Positions 7,645 to 16,222 of a DNA stretch of 45,133 bases are shown here, piece by piece. This DNA is from Rhizomicrobium sp. (GTDB lineage Bacteria; Pseudomonadota; Alphaproteobacteria; Micropepsales; Micropepsaceae): the NCBI GenBank assembly GCA_031291635.1, contig JARLIR010000117.1, positions 1 through 45,133 of the forward strand, in the 5' to 3' direction. Numbering within the stretch: the stretch's first letter is position 1; each line of letters opens with the position of its first letter. A program made the translations under genes and the position numbers. The notes beneath the pieces were generated by a model, which did no database searches, was not told the DNA's origin, and was given only the letters and a program-made list of their open reading frames with translations.

Positions 7645-8292
7645 CTAAGCCTGGCGGCGTTTCGGCTTGGACTGCGGTTTGGATTTGGCTGCGCACAACG
7701 CACTGGGAGGGGCTATGGCGAGATGGGCATCGATCATCATATCGACGGCCTGGACGAGATGGCTGGCGGGCCCACCGGCGCCAAACAATTGCCCCGAGGT
7801 GTAACTGCCCTCGATCAAAAGCAGCAACATGTCGCCGAGCAGCCCCGGCTGGGGCGCGCCGAGTTCCTTGGCCAACGCATGCAGCCGGGCGCGGAAGCGG
7901 CTTTTGTTTGCCGCCGCCACCTTGCGGGCGGGGTGATCGATCTGGGGGTATTCCACCACCGCATTGGAATTGCCGCAGCCGCGGTAATCGGGTTTCGTGG
8001 CGCGCTCCGACAGGCTCGTCAGCCAAGTGCGAAATGCCGCCCGCAGGTCATTGCCTTGCGCCAGGGCAGCATCGAAGGCCTCTAGGTGCTTGCCGCCATG
8101 ATGGCGCAAACAATCGGCGACCAATTCGTCCTTAGAGGCATAGCTGCGATAGAGGCTTGGCTTGGTGACACCGGCGCGGGCCACGATTTCGTCCACACCC
8201 ACAGCGCGGATGCCCTCGCGATAGAACAGTTCCTCGGCGGTCTCCCGGATACGTTCGGCCGCGCGCTTGGGCGCTTTAACCCCATTCACCAC
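7645..8292 (-). CDS. TetR/AcrR-family transcriptional regulator
   Basis: One-component repressor of about 215 aa. The N-terminal helix-turn-helix reads RIRETAEELFYREGIRAVGV then DEIVARAGVTKPSLYRSYASKDEL, the standard TetR signature; the C-terminal half is the variable ligand-binding domain. The frame could extend to a GTG at 8331. I prefer GTG 8292 (or 8289) because GGGAGAGAG precedes it at suitable spacing and the protein then begins close to the HTH as usual. It is divergent from the RND efflux genes, which it probably represses. The basic, Lys/Arg-rich tail (KSKPQSKPKRRQ) is unremarkable. Confidence 0.85.
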   Translation of the reverse strand: MVNGVKAPKRAAERIRETAEELFYREGIRAVGVDEIVARAGVTKPSLYRSYASKDELVADCLRHHGGKHLEAFDAALAQGNDLRAAFRTWLTSLSERATKPDYRGCGNSNAVVEYPQIDHPARKVAAANKSRFRARLHALAKELGAPQPGLLGDMLLLLIEGSYTSGQLFGAGGPASHLVQAVDMMIDAHLAIAPPSALCAAKSKPQSKPKRRQA

Positions 8293-8321
8293 AGCGTCTC
8301 TCTCCCTGTCCCTACGGTGAG

Positions 8322-8441
8322 TTTGCGGCACTCACATCACATTTTGCGGCAGTTTGTAATTTATTTGTACGAGGCGGAATTTCCGGCTTGTCGCATAAGG
8401 AGTATTGCCTATATCAGTTTCCCTGGAACGTACCGGTCAGT
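8322..8441. promoter_or_regulatory. tetR / RND intergenic control region
   Basis: Several signals lie between the divergent genes. A direct repeat TTTGCGGCA occurs at 8322-8330 and 8343-8351, a 21-bp offset or two helical turns. A plausible promoter toward the pump is TTGTCG (8388-8393), 16-bp spacer, TATATC (8410-8415). Just downstream is an imperfect 14-bp palindrome centred on CCGG, ACGTACC-GGTCAGT (8428-8441), a typical shape for a TetR operator placed to block transcription. All are visual candidates. Confidence 0.4.
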
Positions 8442-8509
8442 AACATGCATATACGCCATCGCGGCATTATTTGCCAGTCATACAATTGTGCTGCGGGAGA
8501 TCGCCAGCC

Positions 8510-11500
8510 ATGATGGGAATCGTCCGCGTAGCGTTGGAGCGCCCTTACACCTTCATCGTCATGGCTTTGCTGATCCTGATCGTGGGGCCGCTGGCGGCGC
8601 TGAAAACCCCGACCGACATTTTTCCCAATATCGGCGTGCCGGTGATCGGTGTCGCCTTCCAATATACCGGCCTGTCGCCGGACGAGATGGCGGGGCGGGT
8701 GATCACACCCTATGAGCGTTCGCTCACCACCACCGTCAACGATATCGAGCATATCGAAAGCACATCGCTGCCCGGCATCGGCATCGTCAAGATTTTCTTT
8801 CAGCCCAACGTCGATATCCGCACCGCCACGGCGCAGGTGACTTCGATTTCGCAGACTGTGCTGAAGACCATGCCCGCGGGCATCACGCCGCCGCTGATCC
8901 TGAATTACAACGCCTCGACGGTGCCGATCCTGCAGCTCGCCAGTTCCGGCTTGCCCGAGCAGCAGGTGTTGGATCTGACGCAGAATTTTGTCCGCCCGAC
9001 GCTAACCTCTGTGCCCGGTGCTGCCATTCCTTATTCTTACGGCGGCAAGGTGCGGCAGCTACAGGTGGATCTCGATCCCCAAGCGCTGCAAGCCAAAGGT
9101 CTGTCGGCACAAGACGTCTCCAATGCCATCGCGGCGCAGAACCAGATCATTCCGGCCGGCACGGTGAAGATCGGTTCGCTGCAATATACGGTCAAACTCA
9201 ACAACGCCGCCCAGACGGTTGAAGACCTCAACAATTTGCCGGTCAAAGCGGTGAATGGCACCGTGGTCTATCTGCGTGATGTCGGGCATGTCCATGATGG
9301 TTCGCCGCCGCAGCAAAGCCTGGTGCATGTCAACGGCCAGCGCGCGGTGCTGACCACGATCCTGAAGACCGGTTCAGCCTCCACATTGGATGTGGTGCAA
9401 GGCATCAAGGCCGCGCTGCCGAAAGTGCTGGAAAGTTTGCCGGACGCTTACAAGGTGACGTTGCTCAACGACCAATCGCTCTTCGTCAAAGCGGCCATTT
9501 CGGGGGTGGTGCGCGAAGGCATCATCGCGGCGCTGCTGACCAGTTTGATGATCCTGTTGTTCCTCGGGAGCTGGCGCTCCACCGTGATCATCGCCACGTC
9601 TATTCCGCTGGCGATTCTGGCGGCGCTGGCGGCGCTGTCAGCGGTTGGCGAAACCCTGAACATCATGACGCTGGGTGGTCTGGCACTCGCCATCGGCATC
9701 CTCGTGGATGACGCCACCGTGACCATCGAGAACATCAATTGGCATCTGGAACACGACAAGCCGGTCAAACAATCCATTCTCGACGGCGCCCAGCAGATTG
9801 TAACCCCGGCTTTCGTCTCGTTGCTCTGCATCTGTATCGTCTTCGTGCCGATGTTCGCTTTGGCGGGGGTCTCTGGTTATCTCTTCGTGCCCATGGCAGA
9901 GGCCGTGATTTTCGCCATGATCGCTTCCTTCATCCTGTCGCGCACGCTGGTGCCGACGATGGCGATGTATCTGCTCCGCACCCATGCTGCCGAACGCCAC
10001 ATTGCCCGCAGCAAAACACCGGGGCCGCTCAGCCGTTTCCAGCAAGGCTTCACGCGGCGCTTCGAACAGGTGCGTGAGGGCTATCGCAACCTGCTGGCCA
10101 TGGCGATGGCCAATCGCGCCATTTTTATCGCCGGATTCATGGTGGTGGTGGTGGCGTCCTTTGGGCTGATTCCCTTTCTGGGTTCGAACTTCTTCCCAAC
10201 CGTGGATTCAGGCCAGATCACCATTCACGCCCGCCCGCCGGTCGGCACCCGTCTCGAAGAAGCAGCGGTGGAATTCGGCAAGTTCGAGAAGGTGATCCGC
10301 GCCACCATTCCGCCGAAGGAACTGGATTCCATCGTCGACAATCTCGGCTTGCCCACGAGTTCCATCAACACCATCTATAACAATTCCGGCCTGATCGGCT
10401 ATCAGGATGGCGACATCTATATCAGTCTGAAAGCCGGCCATCATGCCACCGCCGATTATGTGCGCAAGCTGCGCGAAAGGCTGCCGCTGGCCTTTCCCGG
10501 CGTGACTTTCTCGTTCCTGCCTGCCGATATCGTCAGCCAAATTCTGAACTTCGGCGCCCCCGCGCCGCTGGATTTGCAGATCAGCGGACCCAAGCAGGCC
10601 GCCAATCAGAAATACGCGCTGGCAGTGCTGAAAAAATTGCGGAACGTGCGCGGTATCGCTGATGCCCGCATGCAGCAATCGGTGGACAATCCGCAGCTGC
10701 GGGTCGATGTCGACCGTTCGCGCATCGCCGGGCTTGGCCTCACCGAGCGCGATGTCACCAACAGCCTGACCACGTCGCTGGCAGGGTCGTCTCAGGTCTC
10801 GCCGACCTTTTGGCTCGATCCCAAGAGCGGTGTCTCTTATCCCATCGTGGCGCAGATGCCGGAATATGAAGTCTCGTCGCTGTCCGGCCTCAGCAATGTG
10901 CCGGTGACGACCAGTACCGGCGGCGGTTTGCAGGTGCTGGGCGGTCTGGCCACCATAGCCCGCGAAAGCTCAAGCGCCGTGGTCTCGCATTACAACATCC
11001 GCCCCGCCATCGATCTTTACGCCACCACGCAGGATCGCGATCTGGGCGGCGTGGCGGCGGACATCCGCAAGCTAATGGCGGAAACCGCGCAAGACGTTCC
11101 CAAGGGCTCGACCGTGACCTTGCGCGGGCAGGTGGCGACGATGGATACCGCGTTTACCAGTCTTTATTTCGGTATTCTGGCAGCGCTGGTGCTGATCTAT
11201 CTGCTGATCGTGGTCAATTTTCAGTCCTGGCTTGATCCCTTCGTCATCATCACGGCACTGCCTGCGGCGATGGCGGGTATCGTCTGGATGTTGTTTGCCA
11301 CCGGCACCACCCTATCGGTGCCAGCGCTGACTGGTGCCATCATGTGTATGGGTGTCGGCACCGCCAATTCGATTCTGGTCGTCAGCTTTGCGCGCGAGCG
11401 GTTGGAAGCGACCGGCAATGCGGTGACGGCGGCAATGGAAGCGGGCATCACGCGCTTCCGCCCGGTGCTGATGACGGCGCTCGCCATGATCATCGGCATG

Positions 11501-11692
11501 GCGCCAATGGCGCTGGGGCTGGGTGAGGGCGGCGAACAGAATGCGCCGCTGGGCCGGGCCGTGATCGGCGGTCTAATTTTTGCCACCGTGGCGACGCTGA
11601 TGTTCGTGCCGGTCTTGTTTAGCATCGTCCATGGCAAAAAGGCGCCCGCCACAGCGATGCAACGCTCTGCGACAGGAGAAGCCTATGCCTGA
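8510..11692 (+). CDS. RND efflux transporter permease subunit (HAE1-like)
   Basis: Inner-membrane proton-driven efflux permease of 1060 aa, the normal AcrB-family length, with two six-helix halves and large periplasmic loops. N-terminal ALERPYTFIVMALLILIVG, LKTPTDIFPNIGVPVI and the TM4 motif GILVDDATVTIEN (D400, D401) mark the family. In TM10 the Lys that AcrB uses in proton relay is replaced: the segment reads GVGTANSILVVSFA, with Ala at 952 before Asn 953. I start at ATG 8510, 10 bases after GGGAG (8495-8499), rather than the upstream TTG 8471. It overlaps the adaptor gene by 8 bp. No outer-membrane factor gene is in the window, so a TolC-like partner must be elsewhere. Confidence 0.92.
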   Translation: MMGIVRVALERPYTFIVMALLILIVGPLAALKTPTDIFPNIGVPVIGVAFQYTGLSPDEMAGRVITPYERSLTTTVNDIEHIESTSLPGIGIVKIFFQPNVDIRTATAQVTSISQTVLKTMPAGITPPLILNYNASTVPILQLASSGLPEQQVLDLTQNFVRPTLTSVPGAAIPYSYGGKVRQLQVDLDPQALQAKGLSAQDVSNAIAAQNQIIPAGTVKIGSLQYTVKLNNAAQTVEDLNNLPVKAVNGTVVYLRDVGHVHDGSPPQQSLVHVNGQRAVLTTILKTGSASTLDVVQGIKAALPKVLESLPDAYKVTLLNDQSLFVKAAISGVVREGIIAALLTSLMILLFLGSWRSTVIIATSIPLAILAALAALSAVGETLNIMTLGGLALAIGILVDDATVTIENINWHLEHDKPVKQSILDGAQQIVTPAFVSLLCICIVFVPMFALAGVSGYLFVPMAEAVIFAMIASFILSRTLVPTMAMYLLRTHAAERHIARSKTPGPLSRFQQGFTRRFEQVREGYRNLLAMAMANRAIFIAGFMVVVVASFGLIPFLGSNFFPTVDSGQITIHARPPVGTRLEEAAVEFGKFEKVIRATIPPKELDSIVDNLGLPTSSINTIYNNSGLIGYQDGDIYISLKAGHHATADYVRKLRERLPLAFPGVTFSFLPADIVSQILNFGAPAPLDLQISGPKQAANQKYALAVLKKLRNVRGIADARMQQSVDNPQLRVDVDRSRIAGLGLTERDVTNSLTTSLAGSSQVSPTFWLDPKSGVSYPIVAQMPEYEVSSLSGLSNVPVTTSTGGGLQVLGGLATIARESSSAVVSHYNIRPAIDLYATTQDRDLGGVAADIRKLMAETAQDVPKGSTVTLRGQVATMDTAFTSLYFGILAALVLIYLLIVVNFQSWLDPFVIITALPAAMAGIVWMLFATGTTLSVPALTGAIMCMGVGTANSILVVSFARERLEATGNAVTAAMEAGITRFRPVLMTALAMIIGMAPMALGLGEGGEQNAPLGRAVIGGLIFATVATLMFVPVLFSIVHGKKAPATAMQRSATGEAYA

Positions 11693-12917
11693 CAAACAAA
11701 ACATGTCCTTCGACACGGAGATGGGCTTGGCCCCGGAAGAAAAGACGCCTCATTCCCAAACGGAGAGCGAGCTGTTGCATTACACCCCGCCGAAACATTT
11801 GAAATGGATCGGTATCGGGGCCGGCGGTGTGGCGCTTGCCGTGGTGGCGATTGGTGTCGCGGGCCGTATCGTTGCGGCCAATACGGTACAGGATTGGACC
11901 GCCGAACAAGCTGTGCCGGTGGTCAAGCTGGTCAAGACTGCTGGCCTGAAGAACGGCCGTGCGCTGGTGCTGCCCGGTTCGGTGCAGGCTTATAACAGCG
12001 CGCCGATCTATGCCCAGGTCTCGGGCACGGTGCAAAAATGGTTCGTCGATATCGGCACGCCGGTCAAGGCGGGCCAACTCTTGGCCCAGATCGATCCCGG
12101 TGTTTACAAGGCAGCGCTGGATCAGGCGCGTGGCGCCCTGGCGCGCGATATGGCCAATCTCGCCAACGCCAAGCAGGATTTGGTGCGCTATCAGTCGCTG
12201 TCGGCGCAGAATGCGATTTCCAGCCAACAACTGCAGACCCAGCAATCCACCGTCAATGCCGATGCCGGTTTGGTGGAAGCCGACCGTGCCGCGGTCGATG
12301 CGGCCAATATCAATCTCGGCTACACCAAGATCGTGGCGCCGTTTGATGGCGTTATGACCAGCCGTTCTGTCGACATCGGCAATTACGTGGCTGTGGGCAA
12401 CGCGTCCGCAACGCCGCTGTTCACGGTTTCCGACCAAAGCAAGTTGCGGCTTTATGTGCGGGTGCCACAGGGCTATTCGGCACAGATCACGGCAGGCGCG
12501 ACGGCAAGCTTCACGGTTCCCGATTATCCTGGCCGCAGCTTCACCGCGACGGTGATGGCCAGTTCCGGCGCTGTGGATTCCGCTAGCGGCAGCGTGCTGG
12601 TGCAATTGTTGGCCGACAATACCGAGCGGCTGCTCAAACCGGGTTCTTACGCGCAGGTGTCGTTCAGCTTGCACAGCGACGCTTTGACGGCGCAGCTTCC
12701 CGCCAGCGCCTTGACCTTCCGCGATGGCAGCACCGCCGTGGCCGTGCTGGGCGCCGACAACCGGGTGATCATCCGCCCGGTGCAAATCGCGCGCGATAAC
12801 GGTCAAACGGTGGAATTGGCCAAGGGTCTGAAGCCAAGCGACCGCATCATCGACAATCCGCCGGATTCGCTGAGCGCGGGCGATGCGGTGCATCTGGCCC
12901 CGGCGTGGCATAGCTGA
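11685..12917 (+). CDS. RND periplasmic adaptor (membrane fusion protein)
   Basis: A 410-aa HlyD/AcrA-type adaptor linking the RND permease to an outer-membrane channel. After a 35-40 residue cytosolic leader there is one membrane anchor (WIGIGAGGVALAVVAIGVAG); no lipobox is seen. Next come the lipoyl half-motifs (APIYAQVSGTVQKWFVDIGT and IVAPFDGVMTSRSVDIGN) flanking an alpha-helical hairpin, then the beta-barrel and membrane-proximal domains. Start ATG 11685 follows AGGAG and overlaps the permease stop (ATGCCTGA), so I reject the longer frame from 11631. Confidence 0.9.
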   Translation: MPDKQNMSFDTEMGLAPEEKTPHSQTESELLHYTPPKHLKWIGIGAGGVALAVVAIGVAGRIVAANTVQDWTAEQAVPVVKLVKTAGLKNGRALVLPGSVQAYNSAPIYAQVSGTVQKWFVDIGTPVKAGQLLAQIDPGVYKAALDQARGALARDMANLANAKQDLVRYQSLSAQNAISSQQLQTQQSTVNADAGLVEADRAAVDAANINLGYTKIVAPFDGVMTSRSVDIGNYVAVGNASATPLFTVSDQSKLRLYVRVPQGYSAQITAGATASFTVPDYPGRSFTATVMASSGAVDSASGSVLVQLLADNTERLLKPGSYAQVSFSLHSDALTAQLPASALTFRDGSTAVAVLGADNRVIIRPVQIARDNGQTVELAKGLKPSDRIIDNPPDSLSAGDAVHLAPAWHS

Positions 12918-12986
12918 GCTGCGTCTTCCCACCGGTGTGCATGCCTGGTTGCAAATTGCGGCTTGGCGTGAACACTGTGGCTGGTC

Positions 12987-13562
12987 ATGGCTGTGCGTAT
13001 TCTCCTCATTGATACCGATGCCGAGCGCGGCGAAGCGCTGGTGCGCAAGCTTGCCGAATCCGGTTTCGAGGACGTTTCGCGAGTGGCGAGCGGGCAGGAT
13101 TTGATCGCAGCGGTGGAGCGGATCGCGCCGGATCTGGTCATCATCGACATGGCGCTACCCGACCGCGACATGCTGGAAGACGTCCGCAACATCTCTGCCA
13201 ATGCGCCGCGGCCGATCATGATGTTCTCGGATGAGGATGATCCGGCCTTTGTCGATGAAGCCATTGCGGCGGGGGTGTGTTCCTACAATCTGTCGGGCAT
13301 TGCCAATCAAGAGGTCAAACCGATTGTCGCCTCGGCCATTGCGTTGTTCCGCCGCTTTCACCATGCCGAAAGCGAATTGGCGGCGGCCAAAGCCCAGCTG
13401 GAAGAACGCCGTCTGATCGAACGGGCCAAAGCCATTTTGATGCGCAACCACAAAATGTCGGAGCCGGAGGCCTATCGCTGGCTGCAGCGCAAGGCGATGA
13501 ACGACAACCGCAAATTATCCCAAATCGTGGCCGAATTCGTGAAGAAGGATGAGGCGCCATGA
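12987..13562 (+). CDS. nasT: NasT: ANTAR-domain RNA-binding antiterminator
   Basis: Cytosolic 191-aa regulator with an N-terminal receiver-like domain (RILLIDTD, then LVIIDMALPD with D54) and a C-terminal ANTAR domain (about 131-186: LEERRLIERAKAILM, then EAYRWLQRKAM). ANTAR proteins bind paired hexaloop hairpins in leader RNAs and prevent premature termination. In the Nas system NasT is held inactive by NasS until nitrate or nitrite is present. Canonical phospho-switch residues are not all kept (the usual Lys region reads YNLSG), which fits control by protein partner rather than by phosphorylation. It overlaps nasS by ATGA. Confidence 0.92.
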   Translation: MAVRILLIDTDAERGEALVRKLAESGFEDVSRVASGQDLIAAVERIAPDLVIIDMALPDRDMLEDVRNISANAPRPIMMFSDEDDPAFVDEAIAAGVCSYNLSGIANQEVKPIVASAIALFRRFHHAESELAAAKAQLEERRLIERAKAILMRNHKMSEPEAYRWLQRKAMNDNRKLSQIVAEFVKKDEAP

Positions 13563-14698
13563 GCGAAACCAAAATGCGCCTGGGGCTGTTGCGGCTGACC
13601 GATATGGCGCCCGCGATCGTTGCGCAGGAATTCGGCTTTTTCGCTGAGGAAGGCGTCGACGCCGAATTGTCGGTGGAACCCTCCTGGGCCAATATCGCCG
13701 ACAAGCTGGTTTATGGCTTCCTCGATGCCGCCGTGATCGTGCCGCCCTTGGCTTTTGCGGTGGCAATGGGGCTGCGCGGCGCCGCCAAGCCTTTGATCAT
13801 TCCTTCTGTCGTCAGCCTCGGCGGCAACACCGTGACGTTGGCCAAAGGCCTCGCCGAAAAATTACGCGCCATCGGTCAGCGCGATGGCGTGTCCGCGGCT
13901 CCAGCGCTGCGGACGCATCTGGCGGAAGCCGGGCCGCTCTCGCTCGGTATCGTCCATGCCTACTCGACCCACAATCTGTTGCTGCGCTATTGGCTGGCAG
14001 CAGCGGGAATCGATCCCAAGCGCGACGTGAAGCTGACCGTGGTGCCTCCCGCTTTGGCGGTAGGGGCGCTGCAGTCCGGCTTGATCGCGGGCTTCTGTGC
14101 CGGGGCGCCTTGGGGCGAAGTGGCGGTGCGCGCCAGGGCAGGAAGCACCATCGCGACGTCCAACGAAATCTGGCAGCACGCCCCGGAAAAAGCCTTCGCT
14201 GTCGATGCGCGCTGGGCAGAGAAGTCGCCGGAGGCTTTGCGCGGGGCGGTGAGGGCCTTGATCCGGGCCGCTCAGTTCTGTGATGCGCCGGAAAACGCCA
14301 CTTATACGGGGGCGCTGTTATCGCGCCAGCGCTATCTGGCGGTCGACAGCCACGCCATTTTGTCCTCGCTTCCGGGCGGCGGCATCGCGCCGAGCAGCCG
14401 TTCCGCTTTCTATCGCAACGCCGCCACCTTCCCCTGGCGCTCGCAAGCGCTGTGGTTTCTGCAGCAGATGGAACGCTGGGGCCTGATCGATGCGGGGCTG
14501 GATCTCCGTGCGATTGCGGCCCGCGTTTACCGTCCGGATATTTACCGTGACGCGGCGGTCTCGCTCGGCATTGCGTGCCCGCTGCACGACGCGAAAGCCG
14601 AAGGCACACACGCCGGGGCGTGGTCGCTGGAGGCATCACCGCAGCCGATTGCCATGGGCGGTGATCTGTTTTGCGACGGGGCGGTGTTTGAATCCTAG
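13559..14698 (+). CDS. nasS: NasS: cytosolic nitrate/nitrite sensor
   Basis: A 379-aa protein of the NrtA/CmpA/SsuA-type substrate-binding fold (MRLGLLRLTDMAPAIVAQEFGFFAEEGVDAEL split over the first lobe; CAGAPWGEVAV in the ligand region). Unlike transporter-linked NrtA it has no signal peptide or lipobox, which is the mark of NasS, the cytosolic sensor that sequesters NasT. The ATGA overlap with nasT supports co-translation of a 1:1 pair. The structural nas genes follow after a 303-bp leader region. The likely ligands are nitrate and nitrite, by family. Confidence 0.9.
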   Translation: MSETKMRLGLLRLTDMAPAIVAQEFGFFAEEGVDAELSVEPSWANIADKLVYGFLDAAVIVPPLAFAVAMGLRGAAKPLIIPSVVSLGGNTVTLAKGLAEKLRAIGQRDGVSAAPALRTHLAEAGPLSLGIVHAYSTHNLLLRYWLAAAGIDPKRDVKLTVVPPALAVGALQSGLIAGFCAGAPWGEVAVRARAGSTIATSNEIWQHAPEKAFAVDARWAEKSPEALRGAVRALIRAAQFCDAPENATYTGALLSRQRYLAVDSHAILSSLPGGGIAPSSRSAFYRNAATFPWRSQALWFLQQMERWGLIDAGLDLRAIAARVYRPDIYRDAAVSLGIACPLHDAKAEGTHAGAWSLEASPQPIAMGGDLFCDGAVFES

Positions 14699-14828
14699 TG
14701 CCTGCGATTTGATCACCTAGCGCTTGGTTTTGCAGCACAAGGCGCCTTTCGCATCAGCGTGCCCGCGCTCACGCCGCAAAATAGGTATTTTCCGCGCCGA
14801 ATTTCGCAGCCTGTCGCGTCTGCGCGGC

Positions 14829-14858
14829 TTGCGCTGTTGCGGCGTGCGCGGCTTAATA
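14829..14858 (+). promoter_or_regulatory. Putative sigma-70-type promoter for the nas structural operon
   Basis: TTGCGC (14829-14834), 18-bp spacer, TTAATA (14853-14858). The predicted transcript would begin near 14865, directly before the first ANTAR hairpin, which is where a leader-controlled transcript should start. I found no good GG-N10-GC sigma-54 element here. Confidence 0.4.
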
Positions 14859-14868
14859 GTTTTCACGC

Positions 14869-14951
14869 GGGGCCCTCTAATGGCGGAAGGCTCCACTCGG
14901 GATGGACGGTTATGCCGTTCTAGATAGACCCGCGGACCAATGGCGGTTCGC
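14869..14951 (+). promoter_or_regulatory. ANTAR (NasT) target RNA: two hairpins with identical AATGGC hexaloops
   Basis: Hairpin 1 spans 14869-14894: 10-position arms (14869-14878 with 14885-14894, one C-A mismatch and two G-U pairs) closing loop AATGGC (14879-14884). Hairpin 2 spans 14932-14951: 7-bp arms GCGGACC / GGTTCGC (one G-U) closing loop AATGGC (14939-14944). ANTAR proteins recognise tandem hairpins with six-base loops having A at position 1 and G at position 4, and both loops satisfy this. The element lies between nasS and nasA, downstream of the NasT gene, exactly where the NasT target belongs. Confidence 0.8.
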
Positions 14952-15001
14952 ATCCGGAACATCCGGCAGCATGACGTGCTGAACTGAGCGAGCCATTTGC
15001 G

Positions 15002-16213
15002 ATGAAAGCGGCATTTTTGAAGGCTGGGCATCTGCCCACCTTGCTCTCCTGTTTTCTCTATTTCGATCTCAGCTTCATGGTCTGGGTGTCGCTCGGCCCC
15101 ATGGCGGTGCTGATCGCCCATGATTTGCATCTGAACCCTGGCCAAAAAGGCCTGATGGTGGCGACGCCGGTGCTGGCGGGCGCCTTCTTGCGTCTCTTCA
15201 ACGGCGCTTTGGTCGATGTGCTGCGGCCGCGGTTGACTGGTCTGATCATGCAGCTGGTGGTGATCGCAGGTCTGCTGATTGCTTGGCTGCTGGGCATTCA
15301 TAGCTTTGCGCAAATCCTTCTTTTCGGCGTTGTGCTGGGTGTGGCCGGGGCGTCCTTCGCCATCGCTTTGCCGATGGTCTCCTATTGGTATCCGCCAGAG
15401 CATCAAGGCACCGCGCTGGGCCTCGCAGGCGCAGGCAATTCCGGCACTGTGTTGGCGTCGCTGTTTGTGCCGGTTATTGCGGTGACGCTGGGCTGGAACA
15501 ATGTGCTGGGCCTGGCGGCGCTGCCGCTGCTGGCGGTGTTCGTCTTCTTCTTCTTTGCTGCCAAGAACAGCCCCACCTGTCCCAAGCGCAAAACTTTCCA
15601 CGATTACGGCCGCGTGCTGCAATCTTCCGACGCTTGGTGGCTGATGTTCTTCTACAGCGTCAGCTTCGGAGGTTTTGTTGGTCTGTCGTCCTTTCTGCCG
15701 ATCTATTTCCATGACCTCTTCGGTCTGACGCCGATCCATGCCGGTTACTTTACCGCCGCTTGCGTTTTTGCCGGATCGCTGGCGCGGCCTTTCGGTGGTG
15801 CCTTGGCTGATCGTATCGGTGGTACCCGCGCGCTCACCTTCATCTACGCTCTGGTGGCAATCGCTTTGCTGATCGTCAGTCGCGGCACCATGACGGCTCC
15901 AGTGGCGCTGGGCGTGTTGGTTGCCACCATGGCAGCCCTCGGCATGGGCAATGGCGCGGTGTTTCAATTGGTGCCGCAACGCTTTGGCCGCGATGTCGGT
16001 CTGCTGACGGGCTTGGTCGGCATGACCGGTGGCGTGGGTGGCTTCTATCTCGCTGCCAGCCTTGGCTATGCGCAACAGCTTACGGGCAATTACAGCGCAG
16101 GTTTCGGCATCTTCGCGTTGCTGGCGGTGCTGGCCTTTGGCGGCATCATCGCGGTGCGGGCGCGTTGGAGCAAAGAAGCACCCGACGGCGCCTTTGCCAC
16201 GGCGCGGATATAG
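15002..16213 (+). CDS. nasA: NasA: nitrate/nitrite transporter, NNP family (MFS)
   Basis: A 403-aa, 12-helix permease of the nitrate/nitrite porter family. The first nitrate signature is GLAGAGNSGTVLASLF (about 140-155), and the second half carries the matching GMGNGAVFQLVPQRFG. It imports nitrate (and/or exports nitrite) across the inner membrane for assimilation. It is the first structural gene of the operon, preceded by the ANTAR leader. The Shine-Dalgarno is weak (GAGCGAG), which may leave room for leader control. Its TAG stop forms part of the strong Shine-Dalgarno of the next gene. Confidence 0.92.
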   Translation: MKAAFLKAGHLPTLLSCFLYFDLSFMVWVSLGPMAVLIAHDLHLNPGQKGLMVATPVLAGAFLRLFNGALVDVLRPRLTGLIMQLVVIAGLLIAWLLGIHSFAQILLFGVVLGVAGASFAIALPMVSYWYPPEHQGTALGLAGAGNSGTVLASLFVPVIAVTLGWNNVLGLAALPLLAVFVFFFFAAKNSPTCPKRKTFHDYGRVLQSSDAWWLMFFYSVSFGGFVGLSSFLPIYFHDLFGLTPIHAGYFTAACVFAGSLARPFGGALADRIGGTRALTFIYALVAIALLIVSRGTMTAPVALGVLVATMAALGMGNGAVFQLVPQRFGRDVGLLTGLVGMTGGVGGFYLAASLGYAQQLTGNYSAGFGIFALLAVLAFGGIIAVRARWSKEAPDGAFATARI

Positions 16214-16222
16214 GAGGCAATC

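Larger units (their letters stand above)
14699..15001 (+). promoter_or_regulatory. nasA control and leader region
   Basis: This 303-bp gene-free stretch holds a 14-bp palindrome AAAATA-GG-TATTTT (14778-14791), a putative promoter (14829-14858) and the paired ANTAR hairpins (14869-14951). A further small stem CAGCA-TGACG-TGCTG (14967-14981) ends 20 bases before the nasA ATG. No T-rich intrinsic terminator is visible, so how transcription or translation is stopped without NasT is unclear; that last hairpin near the ribosome site is one possibility. Confidence 0.6.

Noticed and set aside
12938..12953. NtrC-like site upstream of nasT (TGCA-N8-TGCA)
   Set aside because: Only one half resembles the NtrC half-site, the spacing is off, and no sigma-54 promoter was found nearby.
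14699..14868. Sigma-54 promoter for the nas operon
   Set aside because: No GG-N10-GC element with flanking consensus was seen; a sigma-70-type pair fits better.
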